NCBI GenBank assembly: GCA_025354405.1
Contig: JANXMY010000190.1
Location: forward strand, 45,671-109,670
Length of the DNA stretch: 64,000 bases
Reading direction: 5' to 3'
From: Armatimonadota bacterium
Lineage (GTDB): Bacteria > Armatimonadota > Armatimonadia > Armatimonadales > Capsulimonadaceae
In this document: piece by piece, positions 40,655 through 49,724 of the stretch
Layout of the letters: each line of letters opens with the position of its first letter
Position numbering within the stretch: the stretch's first letter is position 1
The notes under the pieces: generated by a model
Database searches by the model: none
Told to the model about the DNA's origin: nothing
Seen by the model: the letters and a program-made list of their open reading frames with translations, nothing else
Position numbers and translations under genes: made by a program

Positions 40655-41842
40655 TTGAAATATCTTATGATTGTCCCCGACGGCATGGCAGATCTGCCGA
40701 TGGCAGAGCTGGACGGAAAGACGCCGATGCAGGCGGCGCGAACGCCTCACTTCGATGCGCTGGCGGAAGTCTCTCTGGTGGGGAGTGTGCTGACTGTTCC
40801 GTCCGGGATGTATCCGGGCAGCGACGTCGCAAACATGAGCCTGCTGGGGTATGATCCGCGTCGTTATTACACCGGGCGTGGTCCAATTGAAGCCGTCGCG
40901 ATGGGAGTCCCGCTCGACGACGGGGATGTGGCTTATCGCTGCTCTCTGATCACTACGGACGGCGAGAACTTGCTGGATTACTCCTCGGGCCATATCTCGA
41001 CCGAAGAGGCCAAGCCGCTGATCGAGCTGCTGGATAAAAAGCTGGGTGGAAGCAAGCGTAAATTCTACCCGGGAGTCCAGTACCGGCACATCATGGCCGA
41101 GCGCGGCGGAACGGTGGACGTCAAAACAATCCCGCCACACGACTTCTCCGGACAGCCCCTTTCCGGACACTGGCCGGAAGGCGACCGGGCGGAGCAGCTG
41201 AAGCAGCTGATGTTCGACTCGCTGGAGCTGCTCGACGATCACCCCGTCAACAAAAAACGGCGCGCAGAGGGTAAAGCCCCCGGCAACATGATCTGGCTTT
41301 GGGGACAGGGCTACGCTCCGAAACTGCCGAATTTCCTGCAAACTTTCGGTAAGCGCGGCGCGGTCATCTCTGCGGTGGATGTGGTGCGTGGTCTGGGCCG
41401 GGCGACGAGCCTGAAAATTATCGATGTGCCGGGAGCCACCGGGTATATCGACACGGATTATGTCGCGAAGGCAAACTATGCGCTGGCGGCACTGGACACA
41501 CTGGACTTTGTTTATCTGCATATCGAGTCGCCGGACGAGTCGGGACATGAAGGCAATCTGGAACACAAGCTGCGCTCGATTGAAGATATTGATCGAAAAG
41601 TGGTGGGAACAATTCGGGAGGGTATGATGAAGCGCGATGAGTATCGCCTGCTGATCGTTCCTGACCATAAGACTCCCGTGGCACTCAAAACGCACCAGGA
41701 AGGTCCCGTGCCTTTTCTGCTTTATGATTCGAGCCGGGCGCATTCAGCGTCGCATTTCCCGTTTGACGAACGTGCGGTGGAAGAAGCAGCAACTCAGATA
41801 GATGTGGGAACCCGGCTCATCGAGATGCTGTTCGCGTCGTAG
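40655..41842 (+). CDS. apgM: 2,3-bisphosphoglycerate-independent phosphoglycerate mutase, archaeal type
   Basis: Alkaline-phosphatase-superfamily mutase interconverting 3- and 2-phosphoglycerate, of the ApgM class. MIVPDGMADLPM gives the first metal Asp, PGSDVANMSLLGYDPRRYYTGRGPIEA the serine/metal region, and LHIESPDESGHEGNLEHKLRSIEDID plus IVPDHKTPVALKTH the other ligands. Length 395 aa is normal. The TTG start is chosen because GGAGA lies upstream and it restores the conserved MKYLMIV first strand. It lies 59 bases after purC and 30 before the epimerase gene. Confidence 0.93.
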   Translation: MKYLMIVPDGMADLPMAELDGKTPMQAARTPHFDALAEVSLVGSVLTVPSGMYPGSDVANMSLLGYDPRRYYTGRGPIEAVAMGVPLDDGDVAYRCSLITTDGENLLDYSSGHISTEEAKPLIELLDKKLGGSKRKFYPGVQYRHIMAERGGTVDVKTIPPHDFSGQPLSGHWPEGDRAEQLKQLMFDSLELLDDHPVNKKRRAEGKAPGNMIWLWGQGYAPKLPNFLQTFGKRGAVISAVDVVRGLGRATSLKIIDVPGATGYIDTDYVAKANYALAALDTLDFVYLHIESPDESGHEGNLEHKLRSIEDIDRKVVGTIREGMMKRDEYRLLIVPDHKTPVALKTHQEGPVPFLLYDSSRAHSASHFPFDERAVEEAATQIDVGTRLIEMLFAS

Positions 41843-41872
41843 CGAAATATTGGAAAGATAGGAACGAGCCAT

Positions 41873-42739
41873 TTGCGAATTTTAGTGACAGGCGCCGCTG
41901 GGCGCATCGGCTCGTACGTCGTACAGGAGCTTGCTGCCCACGGACACACGGTCCGCGCTCTCGATCGCAAGCCCCTCTCAGCAGAGGTCCGAAAAGTCTC
42001 TGAGCCCTGCTATGCGGATTTGACCGATGCTCTCGCGATGCTCAATGCAGTCAGCGGCTGCGACACAATCGCGCATATCGGCGCTATCCCCAGTCCGAGT
42101 CTGCCGGCGGACGAAATGTTACGGCTGAACGTCATCGGAACGCAGAACATTCTCGAAGCGGCGGCAGCCCACGATATTTCTCGCGTTGTGCTGACCAGCA
42201 GCGTCGGAGCCCTGGGCTTCTCGTTCCCTACCCACCCCTGCCTTCCGGAGTACTTGCCAGTGGACGCAGCACATCCCCGCCGCCCGCAGGATATTTATGG
42301 TCTTTCAAAATTGATGAATGAGGAAAGCGCGGCCGCCCGAACGCGCCTCTCAGGCATGACGACTATCGTCTTGCGTCCGCCTGCAGTCTGGGATCTGGAG
42401 CGGGCGCGGCGGCGCGGCTGGCTGAAGCATACTGCGGAGCGGCAAGGCGAGGATCGGGATTCGTCGCTGTGGGGCTATATCGATGTCCACGATCAGGCTG
42501 TGGCTTTTCGCCTGGCCTTGGAGACGGACTTGACCGGCCACCATATCTTCTACACCATGGCTGATGATTTAGGCGTCAATGCCACAATTCAGGAGCTGAC
42601 GGCGCGGCATTTTCCCGCTCTTCTTCCGCATCTCGACCGGCTGACGGGCAAGACTTTTTATGATCTGACACCCGCCCGCGAACAGCTTGGCTTCGTGGCC
42701 GAGCGGACCTGGCGGCACGTTTTGGAGCGGGAAGATTAG
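41873..42739 (+). CDS. NAD-dependent epimerase/dehydratase (extended SDR)
   Basis: Extended short-chain dehydrogenase/reductase, 288 aa. The NAD motif is [18 protein letters not shown] at the N-terminus; the catalytic Tyr and Lys are in [14 protein letters not shown]; the Ser comes from [17 protein letters not shown] occupies the usual substrate region. It probably acts on a nucleotide sugar or uronate, but the subfamily is not resolved. The TTG start has AGGA at good distance and gives the canonical first strand; no ATG is nearby. Its stop overlaps the convergent pckA stop by four bases. Confidence 0.87.
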   Translation: MRILVTGAAGRIGSYVVQELAAHGHTVRALDRKPLSAEVRKVSEPCYADLTDALAMLNAVSGCDTIAHIGAIPSPSLPADEMLRLNVIGTQNILEAAAAHDISRVVLTSSVGALGFSFPTHPCLPEYLPVDAAHPRRPQDIYGLSKLMNEESAAARTRLSGMTTIVLRPPAVWDLERARRRGWLKHTAERQGEDRDSSLWGYIDVHDQAVAFRLALETDLTGHHIFYTMADDLGVNATIQELTARHFPALLPHLDRLTGKTFYDLTPAREQLGFVAERTWRHVLERED

Positions 42740-44316
42740 TTCAGTGGTCCCGCCGCTTTGATGGCATCAGAGACTTCGGGGAAGCGGGCAAAGTTTGTGT
42801 GAAAGCGCGCCGCAAGTGCTTGGGCTGCGGCATCATAAGCATCGCCGTCAGACCAGGTTGCTCGTGGCTGCAGGATGGCGTCTGGGACACCGGAAACGCG
42901 AACGGGAATGTGCAGGCCGAAGACTGGATCAGTTGCGGTAGGTACGTTCTGCAGATCGCCGCGCAGAGCGGCGTGGATCAGGGCGCGTGTCGCATTCAGA
43001 TCGATCCGGTGGCCGACCCCATAGGGGCCGCCAACCCAGCCGGTATTTACGAGATAACAAGTCGCACTATGCTCCTCGAGGCGACGGCCCAGCATCTCGG
43101 CATACTCCATTGGCGGCAGTGGCCAGAATGGGGCTCCAAAGCAGGCCGAGAAGTTGGGTTCCGGCTCGGTCACTCCCCGCTCCGTTCCCGCCAGCTTGCT
43201 GGTATACCCGGATAGAAAATGATAGAGTGCCTGGTCTCGGGTCAGACGCGAGATCGGGGGCAGGACGCCAAACGCGTCCGCCGTCAGAAACAGTATCGTC
43301 TTTGGATGGCCGCCGACACTCGGCATCAGCACATTCGGGATGAAGTCGAGTGGGTACGCAGCACGGGTGTTTTCCGTGAGGGACGTGTCATCGTAGTCCG
43401 CGAGGCGCGTTTGCGGGTCCAGCACGACGTTTTCCAGCACCGTGCCATAGCGTATGGCATCCCAGATTTCCGGCTCTCCCGCTTGGCTGAGATGGACACA
43501 CTTCGCGTAGCAGCCCCCCTCGAAGTTGAACACGCCATTGTCGGACCAGCCATGTTCATCGTCGCCGATCAGCCGCCGCTCCGGATCGGCAGAGAGCGTC
43601 GTTTTCCCGGTGCCTGACAGCCCAAAAAAGAGGGCGGTGTCGCCGCCTAGACCAAGATTGGCAGAGCAGTGCATGGGGAACACACCGCGTTGGGGAAGGC
43701 GATAGTTCAGCAGGGTGAAAACGCTTTTTTTAATCTCCCCGGCGTACTGTGTACCGCCGATCAGGCCAAGCTGACGAGTGAGATCCAGGGCAATGACGGC
43801 CTCTGATCGAACCCCATCACGTTTGGGATTGGCTTGGAAATCAGGAATATCCAGCAGGGTGAATTCAGGGGAGAACCCATCCAGCTCTCCAGGAGTCGGA
43901 CGGATGAAAAGCTGATGTGCGAACAGCGAATGCCAAGCATACTGCGTGATAATACGGAGGGGAATGCGAAACTGAGGGTCCGCTCCGGCATAACCTTCAA
44001 AGACGAACAGCGGCTCCCGTCCGGCGGCAAAAGTCATCATCTCCAGCAACAGGGCATCGAACTTTTGGACCGAGAGAGGCTGGTTAGTCTTGCCCCAGTC
44101 GACGCGGGCATGTGTCTCGGAGTCGTCAACTAAGAACTTGTCTCCAGGAGAGCGCCCGGTGTACTTGCCCGTGACAGCAGAGATAGCTCCGGTGGCGGAG
44201 AGCCGCGCTTCACCCCTTCGCATGACTTCCTCAATCAGAGCGGGGACTGAGAGATTTTCAATCAGCCGAGCCCCTCTTTCGGTAAGCCCAACGCGGATAT
44301 CTTTGGGAGTGGGCAT
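42736..44316 (-). CDS. pckA: Phosphoenolpyruvate carboxykinase (ATP)
   Basis: Gluconeogenic enzyme turning oxaloacetate and ATP into phosphoenolpyruvate, CO2 and ADP, 526 aa. The kinase loop is [28 protein letters not shown], the N-terminal substrate part has [21 protein letters not shown], and [20 protein letters not shown] is a family signature. It starts four bases after sigB and is the last gene of the long minus-strand run containing the SigB module. That suggests stress-linked gluconeogenesis; this is only positional. Confidence 0.96.
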   Translation of the reverse strand: MPTPKDIRVGLTERGARLIENLSVPALIEEVMRRGEARLSATGAISAVTGKYTGRSPGDKFLVDDSETHARVDWGKTNQPLSVQKFDALLLEMMTFAAGREPLFVFEGYAGADPQFRIPLRIITQYAWHSLFAHQLFIRPTPGELDGFSPEFTLLDIPDFQANPKRDGVRSEAVIALDLTRQLGLIGGTQYAGEIKKSVFTLLNYRLPQRGVFPMHCSANLGLGGDTALFFGLSGTGKTTLSADPERRLIGDDEHGWSDNGVFNFEGGCYAKCVHLSQAGEPEIWDAIRYGTVLENVVLDPQTRLADYDDTSLTENTRAAYPLDFIPNVLMPSVGGHPKTILFLTADAFGVLPPISRLTRDQALYHFLSGYTSKLAGTERGVTEPEPNFSACFGAPFWPLPPMEYAEMLGRRLEEHSATCYLVNTGWVGGPYGVGHRIDLNATRALIHAALRGDLQNVPTATDPVFGLHIPVRVSGVPDAILQPRATWSDGDAYDAAAQALAARFHTNFARFPEVSDAIKAAGPLN

Positions 44317-44320
44317 GGAG

Positions 44321-45100
44321 CTAGGCCTCGCTGCTCATTTGACGTCTGAGCTGATGCAGGGCACGGTTTTGAAGGCGGGAAACGTGCATCTGCGAAATAT
44401 TCAGCTGCCGGGCGACTTCCGCCTGGGACATGTCCTTGAAGAAGCGGTGAATAATAATCGCTCGCTCGCGCGGGTCCAGCGACGCCAGGGCGTGGTCCAG
44501 ATCGCCGTAAGCTTCCAGGTTTAGCAGAGACTCGTCTTCGGCTCCGACGAACTCGGCAAGGGAGAGCGGTGAGCTATCCGAATCGTGCATCATCTTGCTG
44601 TCGAGCGAAACGGTATCATAAGCATTGCCCAGTTCAATCGCTTCCAGAGTTTCTTCTTCGGTCGCTCCGATTCGCTGCGCCACTTCCTGAATAGTCGGAG
44701 GTCGCCCCAGCCGGCTGCTCAGGTACTCTTGAGCTTTCGACGCGGTCTGGTTCAGCTCCTGCAGCCGACGCGGTACTTTCAGACTCCAGGCTTTATCCCG
44801 GAAGTAGCGACGAATTTCGCCGACTATCGTCGGGGTCGCGTAGGTTGAGAACTTCGTCCCGCGCTCCGAATCGAAGCGGTCGATGGCGTTGATCAGGCCA
44901 ATGGAGCCAACCTGGATCAAATCTTCCAGCGGTTCGCCGCGGTTCACAAATTTCCCTGCGAGGTAGCGGACCAGATTTTGATGCATAACCACGAGGCGGT
45001 CACGCATCTGCGGGTCGCGATGGCGGGCGTAGCGTAGAAATAAAGACTCCGCATCGTCCTGTGTCCAGTCAGTCGCCTTTTTCGGATTCATAAGAGACAT
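44321..45100 (-). CDS. sigB: SigB/SigF-type RNA polymerase sigma factor
   Basis: Alternative sigma-70 factor, 259 aa. Region 2 is [34 protein letters not shown] with [23 protein letters not shown]. Region 3 follows ([19 protein letters not shown], then [13 protein letters not shown]). Region 4 is a clear HTH near the end ([25 protein letters not shown]). It belongs to the general-stress/sporulation group controlled by RsbW. rsbW and rsbV lie directly upstream in that order, giving a complete partner switch, with rsbW ending 14 bases before it. Confidence 0.93.
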   Translation of the reverse strand: MSLMNPKKATDWTQDDAESLFLRYARHRDPQMRDRLVVMHQNLVRYLAGKFVNRGEPLEDLIQVGSIGLINAIDRFDSERGTKFSTYATPTIVGEIRRYFRDKAWSLKVPRRLQELNQTASKAQEYLSSRLGRPPTIQEVAQRIGATEEETLEAIELGNAYDTVSLDSKMMHDSDSSPLSLAEFVGAEDESLLNLEAYGDLDHALASLDPRERAIIIHRFFKDMSQAEVARQLNISQMHVSRLQNRALHQLRRQMSSEA

Positions 45101-45114
45101 TTCAGCAGCAATTT

Positions 45115-45558
45115 CTACTCAGGAGCGTATTTTGTGAGCACGACCCGTGTTCCAGAAGCATCAGTTTCAACAGTTACGTCGTCGACCAGGATTTCCATAA
45201 GCAATGCACCCAAACCCTGATGGTCCACGCCTGCTTCCTCCAGAAGGCGTGCCTCTTCCGACTGTGTTGCCACAGCATCTGCGGCGACATCGTCGGAGAC
45301 TTCAATTTTTAGGGCATGAGCGCTGATCGTGCTGACGATGCGAATGGTCGCAGCAGCGGATCCGGCCCGCTCGACAGCGTGGGTGCAGGCTTCCCCGACC
45401 GCGAGGCGTACGTCTTCGACCTCATCGTAGGAGAAAGGCATCCGGCTGGCAATGCCTAGGATGGCAAGCCGCGCCACACCCACATACTCCGGCCGGCAGG
45501 GAATAATGAGCTGAACTGTCTCAGAATTTAAATTAGTTTCAGAATGCGATTCAGCCAC
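45115..45558 (-). CDS. rsbW: Anti-sigma factor serine kinase RsbW
   Basis: GHKL ATPase, 147 aa, predicted to bind SigB and to phosphorylate RsbV. The N-box is RLAVGEACTHAVERAGS, where the usual Asn is replaced by His and the conserved Asn-Ala is HAV. The G1 region IEVSDDVAADAV lacks the typical DxGxG, while GLGALLMEILVDDVTVE follows. These changes suggest weak or absent ATP binding, unlike the more canonical copy at 6.6-7.1 kb, so it may only sequester the sigma factor. The GTG start shares a base with the rsbV stop. Confidence 0.82.
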   Translation of the reverse strand: MAESHSETNLNSETVQLIIPCRPEYVGVARLAILGIASRMPFSYDEVEDVRLAVGEACTHAVERAGSAAATIRIVSTISAHALKIEVSDDVAADAVATQSEEARLLEEAGVDHQGLGALLMEILVDDVTVETDASGTRVVLTKYAPE

Positions 45559-45908
45559 TACGCTACCCCTTCTTTCGCGAGTGCTTCTTCTTCCGTCGCA
45601 TGGATTTCGAAGATCTTATTTAGTCCAGTGATCTCGAAAATACGCTGGATACGCATTCCCGGCCCCACCAGAGAAAGATTGCCGCCTGCTTCGCGCATGC
45701 GCTTCAATCCCCCGATCAGCACACCCAACCCGGTGCTGTCTAGATATTCCACCTGAGAAAGATTGACAACTACTTGCTTGACACCACGCTCAGCCATCTG
45801 TACAAGGTCATGCTTAAGCTGAGGCGATGTGTAAACGTCCACTTCACCGGCAATATCGAGGATGCAGGTCGTTTCACTGGGAGTTCGGCTGGTCATCGTG
45901 AGGTTCAA
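45558..45908 (-). CDS. rsbV: Anti-anti-sigma factor RsbV (STAS domain)
   Basis: Single STAS-domain protein, 116 aa, which when unphosphorylated binds RsbW and frees SigB. The phosphorylatable Ser lies in VEYLDSTGLGVLIGGLKRM, and LDIAGEVDVYTSPQLKHDL forms the first strands. The TTG start is preferred because GGAGAAG precedes it at the right distance; an ATG four codons in lacks one. Overlap with rsbW by one base ties the two levels together. No RsbU-type PP2C phosphatase is in the window. Confidence 0.9.
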   Translation of the reverse strand: MNLTMTSRTPSETTCILDIAGEVDVYTSPQLKHDLVQMAERGVKQVVVNLSQVEYLDSTGLGVLIGGLKRMREAGGNLSLVGPGMRIQRIFEITGLNKIFEIHATEEEALAKEGVA

Positions 45909-45938
45909 ATTACTTCTCCATTTCTGTCAAAAATGCAA

Positions 45939-46160
45939 TTATAAAATCGGGATGGTAGGATGCGTGCTCAATGACAGCTCTTCCAGAATCTTCTCGGCCC
46001 GCCGTTTCAGATCGTCGACCGTCTCCGTAATCGCGACTTCGCTCAGGCCGCGGGGACGACGAACTATCATCAGGCCCAGCAAAGCCCCACTTAGAGCGCC
46101 GGCTCCGATAGCAGCGAGTAACACAAGACCAAGACTATTGCGATTTTGGGAATCAGTCAT
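45939..46160 (-). CDS. Small YtxH-like membrane protein
   Basis: A 73-aa protein with one N-terminal glycine-rich transmembrane helix (LGLVLLAAIGAGALSGALLGLMIV, shown here only as the span at about 10-33), then a basic RRPRG and an amphipathic tail with LKRRAEKILEEL. This layout is that of YtxH/general-stress membrane proteins, which often sit in SigB regulons. It lies 30 bases ahead of rsbV and ten after mnmA. Function unknown. Confidence 0.72.
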   Translation of the reverse strand: MTDSQNRNSLGLVLLAAIGAGALSGALLGLMIVRRPRGLSEVAITETVDDLKRRAEKILEELSLSTHPTIPIL

Positions 46161-46169
46161 AAATTATTT

Positions 46170-47285
46170 CTAGATGCCCCGGGCGATCGTCGCCCCACCC
46201 AGCACGGAGTCGCCCTGAAGGTCGTAGAATACGACGGCTTGCCCCGGTGTCACCGCTCGCTGGGGTGTGTCAAAATGCACGATAACTTCTGCACCATCAG
46301 AGCTATTTTGCAAGGTTGCAGGCACAGCGTTCATATTATAGCGTATTTTCACCATAATCGGCCGTGTCTCCTGCACGCCGGCAATCCCAACCCAGTTAAT
46401 ATCGTCGGCAACCAGTCCGTCCGCAAGCAAATCGTCATTTCCGCCGACCGTGATTGTGTTGGTCTCTGCATCTATTCCGATCACGTAAAGCGGAATTGGA
46501 GAGCCAACATTAAGTCGTTTTCGCTGTCCGATCGTGTAGAACGCCACACCATCGTGGGCCCCGCGGCGCTTCCCCGAGGTGTCTACAATGTCGCCGCGCT
46601 GCACAGTTTCCGGCGCGGTCTGTGCCAGGAAATCCGTGTAGGAGCCTCCCTGTACGAAGCAGATTTCCTGCGAATCAGGCTTGTTGTGTACCGCCAGGTT
46701 GAGGTCTGCAGCAATCGCCCGTGTCTCAGCTTTGTTGGTGACAAGCCCCAGCGGCATCATCGTGTGGGCCAGCTCTTCCTGCGTAAAGTGATAGAGGGCA
46801 TAGGTTTGATCTTTGTCGTAATCGAGTGCCCGCCGCAAAGCCCAGCGGCGCTCGTCTTCGTCGAACTCTACCCGAGCATAGTGGCCGGTCGCAAGGAAGT
46901 CTGCACCAAGTGCACGCGCTTTGGTCATTAAGGCATCGAACTTGACATAGCGATTGCAGCTGACACAGGGATTTGGAGTACGTCCACGCTTGTACTCGCT
47001 GACAAAGTTATCAATGACTTTGTCGGCAAAGAACTCGCGGAAATTCAGGACATAATGGGGAATATCGAGCTTCGCAGCCACGCGGCGGGCATCCTCAACC
47101 GCCCCTAGTGAGCAGCAGCCCGCTCCCTTTGTTTCCGTGGTGCTCTCCTGCCAGATCTGCATGGTGATGCCGATGACATTGTAGCCCTGATGCAGTAAAA
47201 GACCGGCGGCAACGGACGAATCTACGCCGCCGCTCATCGCAATAACGACTGTCTGATTGGAATTATTCTGATTTGTGTTCGGCAT
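46170..47285 (-). CDS. mnmA: tRNA-specific 2-thiouridylase MnmA
   Basis: Adds sulfur to U34 of Lys, Glu and Gln tRNAs, 371 aa. The PP-loop is VVIAMSGGVDSSVAAGLLL near the start; the catalytic cysteines are in RTPNPCVSCNRYVKFDAL and DSQEICFVQGGSYTDF; FLATGHYARVEF lies between. The sulfur ultimately comes from a cysteine desulfurase, and sufS is 10 kb away. I start at the ATG two bases after the pepV stop; an in-frame ATG inside pepV would add 17 unrelated residues. Confidence 0.95.
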   Translation of the reverse strand: MPNTNQNNSNQTVVIAMSGGVDSSVAAGLLLHQGYNVIGITMQIWQESTTETKGAGCCSLGAVEDARRVAAKLDIPHYVLNFREFFADKVIDNFVSEYKRGRTPNPCVSCNRYVKFDALMTKARALGADFLATGHYARVEFDEDERRWALRRALDYDKDQTYALYHFTQEELAHTMMPLGLVTNKAETRAIAADLNLAVHNKPDSQEICFVQGGSYTDFLAQTAPETVQRGDIVDTSGKRRGAHDGVAFYTIGQRKRLNVGSPIPLYVIGIDAETNTITVGGNDDLLADGLVADDINWVGIAGVQETRPIMVKIRYNMNAVPATLQNSSDGAEVIVHFDTPQRAVTPGQAVVFYDLQGDSVLGGATIARGI

Positions 47286-47286
47286 A

Positions 47287-48714
47287 TTATAAACTTGCAA
47301 GCCGGGCCAGCGCCTTCGCGTAGATTTTCGTGGCACGTATCAGGTGCTCGACCGGCCAGCATTCATCTTTTTCATGCGGGCCACCGTCGTGCGGGTCTTT
47401 GTCACGAAATTCCGGTCCAAAAGCGACACCATTTGCCATTGCACGGGCATATGTCCCGCCGCCCATGGTCATCGGCGCAGTTTGATCCCCCGTCTCCGCT
47501 CGGTAGACTTCCAGCAATGTGGTCACCAGCGGATCGTCTAAGGGCACATACAGCGGCGGCTGATCGGTGAAAGACGAAAGTGTCCATCCTGAGCTCGCGA
47601 TCCCAGTAACTAAACGCCTCCTAAGGTCCTCTGAGTTCCAGGTCACCGGATAGCGTATATTAAATGTCAGTGAGGCTTGCCCGTCACCAATTTCAGCAAC
47701 ACCAAGATTACATGTCAAAGGACCTGTCACCTCGTCCTGTCCGGCAATTCCGAGTGCTGCCCCGGTAGTATCCTCAGCCCAGGCATGAATCTGCTGCACT
47801 ATGACGACTTGATCTTCATGGTGGTCCAGCAAAAGCAGCGCATCGCAGAGAATACCCACCGCATTCACTCCGGCTTCCGGGGTACTGCCATGTGCAGAGA
47901 TCCCCTGAGCAGCAATGGTCAGGTGCTCCCCGCCGTTTATTTCCTCAGTATGTATGCCGACGACAGCATTCAGCCGTGCGACAGTGGCCGCCCAAGGAGC
48001 GGGTGATTTCAGGATGGCCACCGCCGTATCCGGCACCATATTTGGGCGCTGTCCACCACTCAGTGACACGACATGAATTCTCTCGCCTTCGGGCAGCGCA
48101 GCACGGGTCAAAACCGCGTTCACGATGCCCTTTTCTGCGTGGACCAGCGGGAACATGGCATCCGGAGTGAAGCCTGTCACCGGCATTTCTTCGTGTGCGA
48201 AATAGTGTTTCACACACTCAAAACCGCTCTCTTCATTGGCCCCGAGGATCAGCCGGACCCGGCGAGTCAGGGGGGCAGCGCAGGATTTGAGTGCAAGAAT
48301 GGCCCAAAGCGCGGCCATTGCAGGGCCTTTGTCGTCAAGGACACCGCGTGCGTAGATCTTACCGCCTTCGATCTCCGCGCCAAAGGGCGGATGGGTCCAG
48401 CCGGTGCCGGGTGGTACCACATCGACATGAGCCAGCGCACCGACGATGGGAGCATCGGAAGGGATCCCCGGTGCGCAGTATTCGGCGTGGGCGGCGTAAC
48501 CGTCGAGGTTTTTTACCGCTAAACCGCTGGTCTCAGCCAAACTCAATGCGAAGTCTAGTGCCTGACGGGTTTCCGCTCCAAAGGGTGCTCCCGGGGCAGA
48601 CGTGCCGCCGACACTGGGGATGCGCAGAAAAGCCTGGGTAGTCTCGATGATTTCTGCTCGATGTAGTTCGACCCATGCCGACAATTCATTTTCCAGCAGT
48701 GTATGTTTGTCCAC
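47287..48714 (-). CDS. pepV: M20 dipeptidase PepV
   Basis: Zinc dipeptidase of family M20A, 475 aa. Metal ligands: His in VGALAHVDVVPPGTGW, the bridging Asp in YARGVLDDKGPAMAALWAI, Glu pair in ILGANEESGFECVKHY, and His near the end. A large lid domain fills the middle, as in Lactobacillus PepV. GTG start; no strong Shine-Dalgarno. mnmA begins two bases after its stop. It probably recycles dipeptides in the cytoplasm. Confidence 0.9.
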   Translation of the reverse strand: MDKHTLLENELSAWVELHRAEIIETTQAFLRIPSVGGTSAPGAPFGAETRQALDFALSLAETSGLAVKNLDGYAAHAEYCAPGIPSDAPIVGALAHVDVVPPGTGWTHPPFGAEIEGGKIYARGVLDDKGPAMAALWAILALKSCAAPLTRRVRLILGANEESGFECVKHYFAHEEMPVTGFTPDAMFPLVHAEKGIVNAVLTRAALPEGERIHVVSLSGGQRPNMVPDTAVAILKSPAPWAATVARLNAVVGIHTEEINGGEHLTIAAQGISAHGSTPEAGVNAVGILCDALLLLDHHEDQVVIVQQIHAWAEDTTGAALGIAGQDEVTGPLTCNLGVAEIGDGQASLTFNIRYPVTWNSEDLRRRLVTGIASSGWTLSSFTDQPPLYVPLDDPLVTTLLEVYRAETGDQTAPMTMGGGTYARAMANGVAFGPEFRDKDPHDGGPHEKDECWPVEHLIRATKIYAKALARLASL

Positions 48715-48800
48715 AGGTTTGCTTTCTAGGTCACGCCAAATCGAGGCGAATATGCCCTTTGATTATCCACAAAAAGCACGACAGCGTCAATGGCAAGTCT

Positions 48801-49721
48801 TCAGGAGAACGTTACCACAACCGCTTCGGGGGAACGTAAAAGGCGCAGAGGCAGTGCCGACCCTTCAATCCCGCGGCTGACGATCAGGGTGCGTCCGTTG
48901 ACCTCGCGCCGCCCCGCCCAAGTCACTGCGCTTCCGGGTGGCAGGGCCGGGTGTAACCAGCGATGGAGGGGGCGGCTTATCCAGTCCAGGAGAATCAGCT
49001 GACCGCCATGCGTGTGGCCGGACAGCACGACCATCGGTTTCAATCCAGGAAGGTAAACGGCATCTGGGTTGTGCGATAAGATGAGGCGCGGCTCCTGTGG
49101 GTCCAGGGTGTCAAACTGGGAGTACCAGAGTATTTTCGAAGCCACTTTTCGATAGTCCGCCGGCGCCTGGTAAGTGTTTTCTTGAAAGTACTCCGGCGAC
49201 TGCTGCAAATCATCCAGACCGATGACCTGCAGGCGCTGGCCTCTGACCGTCGTCAGCAGCTCTGCCTCATTGCGGAGCACTTTCACCCCTTGCCCTCTCA
49301 AAAGCGCAACGACCGGGGTAATATCGCCCCCGTAAGTCGTATAATCGTGGTTACCGGGGACGGCAAAGATTGGTATCCCCATCTGCCGCAGGATTTCCAG
49401 CGCGGGAACCAGCTGCGTCAGATATTCGGCTTCGATGTCGATATAGTCTCCGCCCAGCAAGATCACATCCAGAGGCTCGCTCTGGTGCAGGCGGAGGAGC
49501 CGGTGCATCTTTGCTTTCAGAACATCTGGGCGGCTCCAGCGGCCCAGGTGCCAGTCCGTTAGCAGCAGAGCGCGGACCGGATGCGCGAGCGACTGATCCG
49601 GGTCGGCGACGGCATGATCTGTGATCGCAAGCCGGGCAGGCTCGATCCACCAGCAATACGCTGCGAGCAGGGCAACAAGGCCGGTCAGTGAGGCGAGGAG
49701 GAAGTAATAAAGCTGCGGCAT
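48801..49721 (-). CDS. Membrane-anchored YaeI/YkuE-type metallophosphoesterase
   Basis: Calcineurin-like phosphoesterase, 306 aa, with one N-terminal helix (YYFLLASLTGLVALLAAYCW, residues 5-24). Metal motifs: LLLTDWHLGRWSRPD, ILLGGDYIDIEAEY, VPGNHDYTTYG, LILSHNPDAVY and LSGHTHGGQ. Relatives are membrane-associated phosphodiesterases, in some cases acting on lipid substrates; substrate here is unknown. It starts three bases after the rarA stop and so belongs to that transcript. Confidence 0.88.
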   Translation of the reverse strand: MPQLYYFLLASLTGLVALLAAYCWWIEPARLAITDHAVADPDQSLAHPVRALLLTDWHLGRWSRPDVLKAKMHRLLRLHQSEPLDVILLGGDYIDIEAEYLTQLVPALEILRQMGIPIFAVPGNHDYTTYGGDITPVVALLRGQGVKVLRNEAELLTTVRGQRLQVIGLDDLQQSPEYFQENTYQAPADYRKVASKILWYSQFDTLDPQEPRLILSHNPDAVYLPGLKPMVVLSGHTHGGQLILLDWISRPLHRWLHPALPPGSAVTWAGRREVNGRTLIVSRGIEGSALPLRLLRSPEAVVVTFS

Positions 49722-49724
49722 GGT

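Noticed and set aside
46146..46931. A 261-codon plus-strand frame opposite mnmA
   Set aside because: mnmA has all catalytic motifs; the antisense frame has none.
48707..48771. Replication origin
   Set aside because: Only two DnaA-like boxes, no AT-rich unwinding region and no dnaA/dnaN nearby.
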